A stretch of DNA of 64,000 nucleotides, from contig NZ_LJSD01000074.1 of NCBI RefSeq assembly GCF_001303895.1, forward strand, positions 62,001-126,000. The letters run 5' to 3'. Below the pieces are notes generated by a model. The model saw only the letters and a program-made list of their open reading frames with translations, ran no database searches and was not told the DNA's origin. Both the position numbers and the translations under genes were made by a program. Origin of the DNA: Mesorhizobium sp. 1M-11. GTDB taxonomy: Bacteria > Pseudomonadota > Alphaproteobacteria > Rhizobiales > Rhizobiaceae. This document shows, piece by piece, positions 52,378 to 62,100 of the stretch; within the stretch, counting starts at the first letter, position 1; each line of letters begins with the position of its first letter.

Positions 52378-53685
52378 GGTACTTTTGCCGATCGTCGGCT
52401 GTTTGGTGAAGAGCTTCCGGAAAACCGGATATATGTTGGCTGCCTTGGCGATCCGGCTCATCTGGAAATTCGGCCAGCGGCCGGCGACCTTGCTGTAGGC
52501 CTGCCACAGCGATGTTCCATTTTCGGTCGCGCCGAAAATCTCGCTTTCGCGTTCGTCGATGATCTCGATATAGGCGAAATACTGGCACAGGCGCATCAAC
52601 TCGCCATCGAGCAGAGCAATGCATCGCTCGGAATCGGAAAAGAAGTTGTCGCCATCCGAAGCCTGCGCCGCATAGATGTTCCACTCGCTCACCGGATAGC
52701 GCTTGGCGATGATGTGATGCATCTCTTCGAGCGCCGTGGAGACGACCGTGCCGCCGCTTTGCGTGGAGTAGAAGAAGGTTTCCTCGTCCACTTCATGCGC
52801 TTCGTGGGTATGGCGGATGAAGACGATTTCGGTGCGTTTGTAGCGACGCTGCAGGAACAGGTGCAGCAGCACAAAGAAACGCTTGGCGAGGTCCTTCTCG
52901 CGCTCTCCCATGGAACCGGACACGTCCATCAGGCAGAACATGACGGCATTGGCATTGGGCAGAGGTTGCGGTTCGAAGCGGTTGAAGCGGATATCGACCG
53001 GATCGACATAGGCAATCTTTCTGCGCCGCCGCTCCAGTCGCTCGAGTTCTTCACTCAAGGCAGCGATGCGCTGGATGATTGCCTCGCTGGGTGGCTGGAC
53101 TTGCAGAAATGCGAGCTCCTGTTCGATCGTTTCAATGTCTTCGCGCTTGGGACGTTTGAGGGCGATACGACGGCCGTAGCTGTTTCGCATCGTGCGCCCG
53201 ACATTGATGTTGGTCGGGGCACCGCTTTGGGTGAAACCGGCGCGGCGCGGCTTGAATGCGACGATTTCCTTGAGGCTGAGCTTGACGAGGTCAGGCAGTT
53301 CGAGGTCTTCGAAGAAAAGATCGAGAAACTCCTCGCGCGAAAGCACGAAGCGAAAATCGTCTTCCGACGCGGTGTCACCCGGCGTCGACGATCCGAAACC
53401 GCCCTGGCCTCGCTTGGGGATCAAATCCCCCTCGGCGAACTGCTTGTTGCCGACCAGGATGCGCTCGCGGCGACCGCTGTTCTTCGCGTCATCGAAGTTC
53501 GGCTCGCCGGTGCCCTTCTTTGGTATCGGCAGGGTATGCTCGGCATCGACCTCGGCGATCCGACGGCTTCGGATTTCGTCGCGAACGTTCTGCTTCAGCT
53601 CCTCGCGCGCGCGTTTCAAGAAGCGCTGGCGATTGGCGAGGCTCCTGTCCTTCGGGTTCAGTCGACGATCGATGAAGATCGGCAT
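52375..53685 (-). CDS. yeaH: DUF444 (YeaH-like) von Willebrand A-domain protein
   Basis: This 436-residue protein has an N-terminal charged region (IDRRLNPKDRSLANRQRFLKR) and a C-terminal VWA domain with the MIDAS motif MDVSGSM near residue 255. It is the usual partner of the PrkA-type kinase YeaG. It ends KST, with its stop codon inside the adjoining palindromic repeat. It starts 16 bp after prkA. Confidence 0.9.
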   Translation of the reverse strand: MPIFIDRRLNPKDRSLANRQRFLKRAREELKQNVRDEIRSRRIAEVDAEHTLPIPKKGTGEPNFDDAKNSGRRERILVGNKQFAEGDLIPKRGQGGFGSSTPGDTASEDDFRFVLSREEFLDLFFEDLELPDLVKLSLKEIVAFKPRRAGFTQSGAPTNINVGRTMRNSYGRRIALKRPKREDIETIEQELAFLQVQPPSEAIIQRIAALSEELERLERRRRKIAYVDPVDIRFNRFEPQPLPNANAVMFCLMDVSGSMGEREKDLAKRFFVLLHLFLQRRYKRTEIVFIRHTHEAHEVDEETFFYSTQSGGTVVSTALEEMHHIIAKRYPVSEWNIYAAQASDGDNFFSDSERCIALLDGELMRLCQYFAYIEIIDERESEIFGATENGTSLWQAYSKVAGRWPNFQMSRIAKAANIYPVFRKLFTKQPTIGKST

Positions 53686-53701
53686 GGAACCATCCCGGCT
53701 C

Positions 53702-55651
53702 TTAACCGGCCTTGTTGACCCGCATGTACCAATCGACCAGCCGGCGCACCTGCCGTTGGGTGTAGCCCCGTTCCACCATCCGCTGCACGAATTCGTTGTG
53801 ACGCTTTTCGGTGACGCTATCCTGCTTCGATCCGAAGCTGATGACCGGCAGCAGATCCTCGACCTGGCCGAACATGCGCTTTTCGATCACTTCGCGCAGC
53901 TTCTCATAACTGGTCCAAGAGGGATTGCGGCCATTGTTGCGGGCCCGCGCGCGCAGCGTGAACTTCACCACCTCGTTGCGGAAGTCCTTGGGATTGGCGA
54001 TGCCGGCCGGTTTCTCGACCTGCGACAGCTCGTTGTCCAGAACCTCCCGATCGAGGATCTGGCCGGTGTCGGGGTCCTTGTAATCCTGGTCTTCGATCCA
54101 GGCGTCGGCATAGGCGATATAGCGGTCGAACAGGTTCTGGCCGTACTCGCTGTAGGATTCCAGATAGGCCTTCTGGATTTCGTGGCCGATGAATTCCGCG
54201 TAACGCGCGGCCAGTTCCGACTTGATGAATTCCAGATAGGACGCCTCGGTCTCCTTCGGGAACTGCTCCCGCTTGATCGCCTCTTCCAGGATGTACATGA
54301 GGTGGACGGGATCGGCCGCCACTTCCTTGGTGTCGTAATTGAAGGTTTGCGACAGGATCTTGAAGGCGAAGCGTGTGGAAACGCCGTTCATGCCTTCGTC
54401 GACGCCCGCGGTATCACGATACTCCTGGACGGATTTCGCTCTCGGGTCGATCTCCTTCAGATTTTCCCCGTCATAGATGCGCATCTTTGTGTAGAGAGGG
54501 GAATTGTCGTGCTCGGCGAGCCGGGTCGAGACCGAGAAACGGCTCAATATATCGAGCACTTCCGGAGCGCAGGGGCTGCTGGCCAGTTCGCTCTCGCGCA
54601 GCAGTTTTTCATAGATCTGCCTCTCCTCGGTGACTCTCAGGCAGTAAGGCACCTTGACCACCAGAATGCGGTCGAGGAAGGCTTCGTTGTTCCTGTTGGT
54701 CTTGAACTGCTGCCACTCCGACTCGTTGGAGTGGGCCACGATGATGCCTTGATAGGGGAAAGCCCCGAAATTCTCCGTGCCGTTGTAGCTGCCCTCCTGG
54801 GTCGCCGTCAGCAGCGGATGCAGGACCTTGATGGGTGCCTTGAACATCTCGACGAATTCCAGCAGGCCTTGCGTGGTGCGGTTCAGCCCACCGCTGTAGG
54901 AATAGGCATCCGGATCCGACTGGCTGAAGTTTTCGAGCTGTCTGATGTCGACCTTGCCGACCAGGGCCGAGACGTCCTGGTTGTTCTCGTCACCGGGCTC
55001 GGTCTTGGCAATGGCGATCTGTCGCAGTCTCGACGGCATCAGCTTGACGACGCTGAACTTGGAGATGTCACCGGACATTTCATCGAGACGCTTGGCGGCC
55101 CAGGGTGAGATCAGGCCGTTGAGCCTGCGCCGGGCGATCCCGTATTTGTCCTCCAGCAAATCTCCCATGCGGTCGGGCTGGAAAAGTCCAAGGGGCGATT
55201 CGAAGATCGGGCTGATTTCGTTGCCGACCTTCAGCGTATAGATCGGACGTTGCTCCATCAGCTTTTTCAGCCGCTCGGCGAGCGAGGATTTGCCGCCGCC
55301 GACGGGACCCAGAAGATAGAGGACCTGCTTGCGTTCCTCGAGGCCTTGGGAAGCATAACGGAAATAGCCTGCTATCCGCTCGATCGTGTCTTCCATGCCG
55401 TAGAAGTCAGCGAAGGATGGATACACCTTGACGGTGCGGTTTGAGAAAATCCGCCCGAGCCGTTCGTCCTTGCTGGTGTCTATGAGATTTGGCTCCCCGA
55501 TCGCCTCGACCATGCGTTCCGGGGCGGTGGCATACATGGATTTGTCTTCGCGGCAGGCAAGCAGATATTGCTGGATGCTGATTTCTTCTTGCGCCGCACT
55601 CTTATAGATCTCCGAAAAAAGATCGAAGACGTCCGCCTGATGTTCAGTCAT
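53702..55651 (-). CDS. prkA: PrkA-type serine protein kinase (YeaG-like)
   Basis: This 649-residue protein has an N-terminal AAA+ ATPase domain with Walker A GPVGGGKSS (residues 115-123) and a C-terminal PrkA kinase-like domain. Family members act in stationary-phase or nitrogen-starvation responses, and some have proposed protease activity. It heads the prkA-yeaH-spoVR transcript. The 55652-55917 gap holds its promoter and that of the paa operon. Confidence 0.92.
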   Translation of the reverse strand: MTEHQADVFDLFSEIYKSAAQEEISIQQYLLACREDKSMYATAPERMVEAIGEPNLIDTSKDERLGRIFSNRTVKVYPSFADFYGMEDTIERIAGYFRYASQGLEERKQVLYLLGPVGGGKSSLAERLKKLMEQRPIYTLKVGNEISPIFESPLGLFQPDRMGDLLEDKYGIARRRLNGLISPWAAKRLDEMSGDISKFSVVKLMPSRLRQIAIAKTEPGDENNQDVSALVGKVDIRQLENFSQSDPDAYSYSGGLNRTTQGLLEFVEMFKAPIKVLHPLLTATQEGSYNGTENFGAFPYQGIIVAHSNESEWQQFKTNRNNEAFLDRILVVKVPYCLRVTEERQIYEKLLRESELASSPCAPEVLDILSRFSVSTRLAEHDNSPLYTKMRIYDGENLKEIDPRAKSVQEYRDTAGVDEGMNGVSTRFAFKILSQTFNYDTKEVAADPVHLMYILEEAIKREQFPKETEASYLEFIKSELAARYAEFIGHEIQKAYLESYSEYGQNLFDRYIAYADAWIEDQDYKDPDTGQILDREVLDNELSQVEKPAGIANPKDFRNEVVKFTLRARARNNGRNPSWTSYEKLREVIEKRMFGQVEDLLPVISFGSKQDSVTEKRHNEFVQRMVERGYTQRQVRRLVDWYMRVNKAG

Positions 55652-55846
55652 GGCAATTCGCGCCTCTAGGTCCGCGAAGCTGATAGACCGCTTCGTCTAT
55701 ATTCAACTGCTAGAAGGCTTGGTGGTTCCGCATTGCGGTGATGATTATCGCGAATGTTTCAGGATCGGCGAAAGGAACCAGCTGTCCGTTGGCCTGAGCT
55801 CTCGATGGCATCGAAGCCGCAGTCCGGAATGTCAGTTTATTATTGA

Positions 55847-55858
55847 CCGACCGGTCGG
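55847..55858. promoter_or_regulatory. TetR/PaaR-type operator upstream of paaG
   Basis: The perfect 12-bp palindrome CCGACCGGTCGG lies in ATTGACCGACCGGTCGGATT, 60 bp before the paaG start. It resembles TetR-family sites known from phenylacetate and fatty-acid regulons. TTGACC within it could serve as a -35 box. The TetR gene at the end of the operon (58548-59144) is the likely source of the binding protein. Confidence 0.6.
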
Positions 55859-55917
55859 ATTATGCAACTGTCAAGCCTTCGCCAAGGAGGGGCTTGGCGG
55901 GACCGGGAGGAGATGAC

Positions 55918-56712
55918 GTGACGCAATCCGACACGCTGTTGGTAACGGTAGCCGACGGCGTCATGACGCTGACGCTCAACCGTCCCGACAAGCTGAATTC
56001 CTTCAATCCGGAACTGCACACGGCCCTGCGCGCAGCTTTTGAGCGGGCACACGATGACGCAGCGATCCGTGCCGTTCTGCTGACCGGCGCCGGCCGCGCC
56101 TTCTGCGCTGGCCAGGATCTCGGTGATCGCGATCCGCGCAAGGCCACCGAGGCACCGGATCTCGGCCTTACGATCGAGACCTTTTACAACCCATTGCTGC
56201 GGCTGATCCGTTCACTGGATAAACCCGTGATCTGTGCCGTGAACGGCGTCGCCGCCGGTGCCGGCGCCAACATTGCGCTGGCCTGCGATATTGTGCTTGC
56301 AGCCAAGTCCGCCAAGTTCATCCAGGCTTTCTCGAAGATCGGCCTGATCCCCGATTCCGGTGGCACCTGGACTTTGCCGCGCCTGCTCGGCGAAGCGCGC
56401 GCCAAGGCGCTGGTGCTGACTGCCGAACCCCTGCCGGCGCAGACCGCAGCCGAATGGGGCCTGATCTGGAAAGCCATCGACGACGAACAATTGATGCCGG
56501 AGGCGACTGCATTGGCGAAACGCATGGCCGCCGGTCCGACCTTCGGCATCGGCCTGACCAAGCAGGCCATCCATGCCAGCGCCGCCAACACGCTCGACCA
56601 GCAGCTCGACCTCGAACGCGACCTGCAGCGCAAAGCGGGTCGTAGCGCCGACTACGCCGAAGGCGTCGCCGCGTTCCTGGACAAGCGGGCGCCGGAGTTC
56701 AAGGGCAAATGA
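55918..56712 (+). CDS. paaG: Enoyl-CoA hydratase/isomerase, probable PaaG
   Basis: This 264-residue crotonase-fold enzyme has the oxyanion segments GAGRAFCAGQDLGDRD and NGVAAGAGANIALACDI, and IGLIPDSGGTWTLPRLLG. The AGQDL and GLIPDSGGTW features match 2-(1,2-epoxy-1,2-dihydrophenyl)acetyl-CoA isomerase, which forms the oxepin-CoA in aerobic phenylacetate degradation. A GTG start at 55918 follows GGGAGGAG; an upstream in-frame ATG would add 25 unconserved residues. It overlaps paaI by 4 bp. Confidence 0.9.
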   Translation: MTQSDTLLVTVADGVMTLTLNRPDKLNSFNPELHTALRAAFERAHDDAAIRAVLLTGAGRAFCAGQDLGDRDPRKATEAPDLGLTIETFYNPLLRLIRSLDKPVICAVNGVAAGAGANIALACDIVLAAKSAKFIQAFSKIGLIPDSGGTWTLPRLLGEARAKALVLTAEPLPAQTAAEWGLIWKAIDDEQLMPEATALAKRMAAGPTFGIGLTKQAIHASAANTLDQQLDLERDLQRKAGRSADYAEGVAAFLDKRAPEFKGK

Positions 56713-57155
56713 CGATCAATATGAGCGATCCGCAGGCTGTCGCGATTGCCTCGGCTGAGGCGATGTGGCGGGACGATCGCGCTTCGCAACATCTCGGCAT
56801 GGAATTGGAGCATATCGGGCCAGGTGAGGCGACGATTTCCTTCACCGTGACCGATCTCATGACCAATGGCCACAACACCTGCCATGGCGGCTACATGTTC
56901 ACCTTGGCGGACTCGGCCTTTGCCTTCGCTTGCAACAGCTACAATCAGCGCACGGTGGCGCAGCATTGCTCCGTCACGTTCGTTGCGCCGGCCTTTCTTG
57001 GCGATCGGCTGACGGCACGCGCCCGCGAGGTGTCGCGCGCCGGGCGCAACGGCATCTACGACATCGCGGTGACCAACCAGAAAGGCGAGCGGGTGGCGGA
57101 GTTCCGCGGTCACTCGCGCACGGTCAAGGGAACACATCTGCCGTCGTCGGCATGA
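56709..57155 (+). CDS. paaI: Hotdog-fold thioesterase PaaI
   Basis: This 148-residue enzyme has the PaaI motif NGHNTCHGGYMFTLADSAF, with the catalytic aspartate and the HGG helix start. PaaI hydrolyses hydroxyphenylacetyl-CoA and related dead-end thioesters, rescuing CoA. The ATG overlaps the paaG stop. Confidence 0.92.
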   Translation: MTINMSDPQAVAIASAEAMWRDDRASQHLGMELEHIGPGEATISFTVTDLMTNGHNTCHGGYMFTLADSAFAFACNSYNQRTVAQHCSVTFVAPAFLGDRLTARAREVSRAGRNGIYDIAVTNQKGERVAEFRGHSRTVKGTHLPSSA

Positions 57156-57209
57156 GCGCTGCGCATCCGCTTGGGGTGCGCCAGTCCACACACAATCTGG
57201 GAGGATTGA

Positions 57210-58520
57210 ATGGAAGACCTGTCTCCGCGCCCGGGTGATCTGGAGCCGATCGAGATTGCTTCGCGCGACGAGATTACAGCACTGCAGCTGAAGCGGTTGA
57301 AGGCAACGCTCGACCATGCCTACCGCAACTCGCCGCACTACAAGGCGAAGTTCGATGCGGCCGGCGTCCATCCCGACGATCTGAGGCAGCTGTCGGATCT
57401 GTCGAAATTCCCATTCACCGTCAAAAAGGACCTGCGCGACACCTATCCGTTCGGCATGTTCGCGGTGCCACGCGAAAAGCTGGCACGTGTCCATGCTTCA
57501 TCCGGAACGACGGGTAAACCGACCGTCGTCGGTTACACCAGGAACGATATCGACATGTGGGCAACCTGTGTCGCGCGCTCGATCAGGGCGTCGGGCGGCA
57601 GGCCTGGCGACATCTGCCATGTCGCCTATGGCTATGGCCTGTTCACCGGCGGCCTCGGCGCCCATTACGGTGCTGAAAAGCTCGGCTGCACCGTGGTGCC
57701 GATCTCCGGTGGCATGACCGAGCGCCAGGTCTCGCTGATCGAGGATTTCAAGCCGCGCATCATCATGGTGACGCCATCCTATATGCTGTCGATCCTGGAT
57801 GAATACCGGCGGATCGGCATCGACCCGCGTTCCTCGTCACTGGCGGTCGGCATCTTTGGCGCCGAACCCTGGACCAACGCCATGCGCGAGGAGATCCAGA
57901 ACGATTTCGACATGCATGCCGTCGACATCTACGGCCTGTCGGAAGTCATCGGTCCCGGCGTCGCCAACGAATGCGTCGAGACCAAAGACGGCCTGCATGT
58001 GTGGGAGGATCATTTCTATCCGGAGATCATCGATCCTGAGACAGGCGAAGTGATGCCGGATGGTGAAATGGGCGAGCTGGTCTTCACCTCGCTGACCAAG
58101 GAAGCGCTGCCGATCATCCGCTATCGGACGCGCGATCTGACTCGCCTGCTGCCGGGCACGGCGCGCTCCATGCGGCGCATCGAGAAGATCACCGGCCGCT
58201 CCGACGACATGATGATCCTGCGCGGCGTCAATGTCTTCCCGACTCAGATCGAGGAACAGCTGCTCAAATGCGCCGGCCTCGCGCCGCATTTCCAGATCGT
58301 GCTGAGCCGAGAGGGCCGTCTGGACTGCATGACCGTTCATGTCGAGGCCATGCCGCATGCTGTTGACGCCGCCCAGCGGGGTACCTCAGCCAAAGAACTT
58401 GCGCACCACATCAAGAGCGTGGTGGGTGTGAGCACCAAAATCGTGGTCGGCGATCCTGATTCGGTCGAGCGTTCTGCCGGCAAGGCCAGGCGGATCGTCG
58501 ACAACAGGCCTAAAACATGA
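57210..58520 (+). CDS. paaK: Phenylacetate-CoA ligase
   Basis: This 436-residue adenylate-forming enzyme has the P-loop HASSGTTGKPTVVGYT (about residue 95), YGLSEVIGPGVANEC and the C-terminal RSDDMMILRGVNVFPTQIE hinge, typical of PaaK. It activates phenylacetate with ATP and CoA, the first step of the paa pathway. GGAGGATTGA precedes the ATG. Its stop codon lies in a fragment of the AGAGCATGATC-type repeat. Confidence 0.95.
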   Translation: MEDLSPRPGDLEPIEIASRDEITALQLKRLKATLDHAYRNSPHYKAKFDAAGVHPDDLRQLSDLSKFPFTVKKDLRDTYPFGMFAVPREKLARVHASSGTTGKPTVVGYTRNDIDMWATCVARSIRASGGRPGDICHVAYGYGLFTGGLGAHYGAEKLGCTVVPISGGMTERQVSLIEDFKPRIIMVTPSYMLSILDEYRRIGIDPRSSSLAVGIFGAEPWTNAMREEIQNDFDMHAVDIYGLSEVIGPGVANECVETKDGLHVWEDHFYPEIIDPETGEVMPDGEMGELVFTSLTKEALPIIRYRTRDLTRLLPGTARSMRRIEKITGRSDDMMILRGVNVFPTQIEEQLLKCAGLAPHFQIVLSREGRLDCMTVHVEAMPHAVDAAQRGTSAKELAHHIKSVVGVSTKIVVGDPDSVERSAGKARRIVDNRPKT

Positions 58521-58542
58521 TCATGCGCCGGACAAAGAGATA
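58516..58542. repeat. Fragment of the AGAGCATGATC-type repeat
   Basis: ACATGATCATGCG, then GGACAAAGAGATAG, resembles the right half of the first stem and the linker of the element at 52274-52377 (GATCATGCG, ACAAAGAGATAG). It looks like a decayed or partial copy between paaK and tetR. Confidence 0.45.
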
Positions 58543-58547
58543 GGAAG

Positions 58548-59144
58548 ATGGCAAGGACGAGAGCTGCGGATTTCGACGAGAAACGGCGCAGCATTCTCGA
58601 CAGCGCCGCCGCGGTCTTCGCCAAACTCGGCATGGAACGCGCATCGATGGCGCAGATCGCGCAGGAGAACAACGTCTCCAAGGCGCTGCTCTACCATTAC
58701 TATCCGAGCAAGGAATTGCTGCTCTTCGACATCGGTCGCACCCATCTGGTCGAGCTTGAACAGGCGATCCTCGCAGCCGATCGTCCGGACCTCGAACCCA
58801 GGCAACGCCTGCGCCATCTGATCGGTGGGGTGCTCGAAAATTACCGCACCGCCGCCAATTTCCAGCAGGTCCTGCTCAACGGCACGGGCTCGCTTTCCGA
58901 GGTGCAGAAGACCGAGCTGCAGCAGATGGAGCGCCGCATCGTGAAGGCGTTCTCCGATGTGCTCACCGACATCAACCCTGAGCTCGGCAAGGCCCGCGCC
59001 GGCATCACGCCCGTCACCATGTCGCTGTTCGGCATCCTCAACTGGGCCTACACCTGGTTCAAACCGAGCGGCGCGCTCAACCGCGAAGGCTACGCCGACA
59101 TGGTGACGTCGCTGTTCCTCGATGGCGTGAATTCACTACGGTAG
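58548..59144 (+). CDS. TetR family regulator of phenylacetate catabolism (PaaR-like)
   Basis: This 198-residue regulator has an N-terminal HTH (ERASMAQIAQENNVSKALLYHYYPSKELL) and a C-terminal ligand domain. As the last gene of the paaG-paaI-paaK operon it probably represses the operon through the palindrome at 55847-55858 and responds to phenylacetyl-CoA. It is convergent with the large oxidoreductase gene, with 4 bp between stops. Confidence 0.85.
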   Translation: MARTRAADFDEKRRSILDSAAAVFAKLGMERASMAQIAQENNVSKALLYHYYPSKELLLFDIGRTHLVELEQAILAADRPDLEPRQRLRHLIGGVLENYRTAANFQQVLLNGTGSLSEVQKTELQQMERRIVKAFSDVLTDINPELGKARAGITPVTMSLFGILNWAYTWFKPSGALNREGYADMVTSLFLDGVNSLR

Positions 59145-59148
59145 CCTC

Positions 59149-62100
59149 TTACGCTGCTTGGCGTGTCTCTTTTGGGCAGGCGAGCATGGTGGCTACCCGC
59201 GCCTTGACCTTCGCGGCCGCCTCTTCCTTCACCGGCCCGTAGCCGCGGATATCCATAGGGGCCTTTGCAAGTTCGATCAGTTCGGCCGGAGAGCGTGCCG
59301 GGAGCTGTCCGATGATCTGGTCGATCAGCCCCTGGTACCAGCCGATCAGTTCCCGCTCCATCCGGCGCTCCGCCGTGTAGCCGAACGGATCGAAGGCCGT
59401 GCCGCGTAGCCGTTTCATCCGGGCCATGACACGCAGCGGCGTCTGGATCCATTGGCCGAACTGGCGTTTGCGGGGCCGGCCGCGCGCGTCCTTGCCGCCA
59501 CCCATGAACGGTGGCGCGAAGTGGTAGTTGACCTTGTAATCACCATCGAACTCGCGCTTGAGCTCAGCAAGGAAGCCGGTCTGCATATGCAGCCGCGCCA
59601 CCTCATATTCGTCCTTGTAGGACATCAGCTTGAACAGGGAACGCGCAACGGCATCGGTCAGGCCTTCCGAGCCGAACGGCCGCTCGGCGCTGCGAACCCG
59701 CTCAACGGTCGCGCGATAACGCTGCGCCCAGGCACGATCCTGGTAATCGACGAGAAAAGCCTCGCGCCGTGCGATCATCTCATCGAGGCTTTCACTTGCC
59801 ATGGCCGGCTGACCGGCGATCAGGGGGCGTGGGTCGGCGGCAGCCAGCCGCCCGGCGGCAAAAGCCTGTTTGTTGCGTTCGACCGCAATGCCGTTCAGCT
59901 CGATTGCCCGTTGCAGTGCGTTGTGTTCGATCGGCACCAGCCCTCGCTGCCAGGCATAGCCGAGCAGGATGATATTGGCGAAGACCGCATCGCCGAACAG
60001 CCGCTCGGCAAGGGCGTTAGCGTCCAGCGCACGCACGTTGCCGGCTCCGGCCACGCGTTCGATCTCCTTCAGCCGGCGACGGGTCGAAAGATCGGCATCG
60101 CGCAGCCGCACGATGTCACCGGTCGGCATTTCCGCCATGTTGACCACCGCTTGCATGCCGGCCCGGTAGCAGGCGGAAGCCTTCGGTGAAGACGACACCA
60201 CGATGTCGCCGCCGATCAGGGCGTCCGCCGCCCCGGCATCGATGCGTACCTGGTTGATGGCATCGGGCGTTGCCGCCAGCCGGATGAAGGAAAGCACCGG
60301 GCCGAACTTTTGCGCGAAGCCGGTGAAGTCGAGCACCGAGCTGCCTTTACCTTCCAGATGCGCCGCCATTGAGATCAGCGCGCCGACGGTCACCACGCCG
60401 GTACCGCCGACACCGGTCACGAGCAGGTCGTATGGTCGGTCGAGTGTGGGCGCATCCGGCAGGGGCAGTGCGGCAGCGCGGGCGCCGAAATCCTCGTTGC
60501 TGGCCTGCCGCTTGCGCCGCACCGCGCCTTCGACCGTCACGAAGCTCGGGCAGAAACCGTTCAGGCAGGAGAAATCCTTGTTGCAGTTGGAAAGGTTGAT
60601 CTTGCGCTTACGGCCGAACGGCGTCTCCTTCGGCTCGACGCTGAGGCAGTTGGACTCGACCGAGCAGTCGCCGCAGCCTTCGCAGACCAGATCGTTGATC
60701 CAGGCGAAACGCTTGGGGTCCTCCATCGTGCCGCGCTTGCGCCGCCGCCGCTTTTCGGTGGCGCAGGTCTGTTCGTAGATCAGCACCGAGACGCCGTTCA
60801 CCTCGCGCAGGTCGCGCTGCACGGCATCAAGCTGCGAACGGTGATGCAGGGTGACACCTGAAGGAAATGCCGCGATGCTGAACTTGTCCGGCTGGTCGGA
60901 AACCAGCGCGATGCGCTCCACGCCTTCGGCGCGCACTTCCTGCGCGATCGCCTGAACGCTGATCGGGCCGTCCACCGGTTGGCCGCCGGTCATGGCGACC
61001 GCGTCGTTGAACAGGATCTTGTAGGTGATGTTGGCCTTTGCCGCGACCGCCTGGCGGATCGCCATCGAACCGGAATGGTAATAGGTGCCTTCGCCGAGGT
61101 TCTGGAAGATGTGGCCCTTGCCGGTGAAGAGCGAGGATGCCGCCCAGTTCACGCCTTCGCCGCCCATCTGGATCAGCGACGTCGTTTCTCGGTCCATCCA
61201 GCTCGCCATGAAATGGCAGCCGATGCCGGCCAGCGCCTTGGAGCCTTCCGGCACCTTGGTGGACGAATTATGCGGGCAGCCGGAACAGAAATAGGGCGTG
61301 CGCGCCGCGCCCGGCACCTGGATCAGCCGCTCGGATTCCGGCACCAGCGCCGCGGCTCGGTCGAGCAGGCGCAGGTTCGGGAACACCATGTCCAGGCGCT
61401 TGGCCACGATCGGCGCCAGCATGCGTGGCGACAGCTCGCCGATCCACGAGATCAGCCTGTTGCCGTCCTCGTCGCGCTTGCCGACCATCGAGTGCGGCTT
61501 GTGGCCGGGATAGTCGTAGAAATACTCCTTGAGCTGGCTCTCTATGATGCCGCGCTTTTCCTCGACGACGAGGATCTCCTTCTTCTCCTTCACGAACTCC
61601 AGCGCGTCGCGGCGCGCCAGCGGCCACACCATGCCGACCTTGTAGATGTCGATGCCGAGCTTGCGGCAAGCCTTCTCGTCCAGTCCGAGCAGCCGCAGCG
61701 CTTCCATCAGGTCGAGATGGGCCTTGCCGGTGGTGACGATGCCGAAACTGGCATCCGCGACGTCGTAGATGCGCCGGTCGATCGGATTGGCCTCGGCGAA
61801 GGCATAGACGGCCATCTTCTTGGCTTCCATGCGCTCTTCGATCTGCGGACCGGGCAGGTCGGGCCAGCGGTAATGCAGGCCGGTTGGTGGCGGCGTGTAG
61901 TCCGGCTGCTGGAACTCGCGGTCGGCGACGATGTCCACCGACTGGCCGCTTTCCACGGTTTCGGAGATCGCCTTGAAGCCGACCCACATGCCGGTGAAGC
62001 GCGACAGCGCATAGCCATATTCACCGAAGGCCTGATATTCGCCGACGGAGGAGGGGTTCAGCGTCGGCATGAACCAGGCCATGAAGGCGACGTCGGACTG

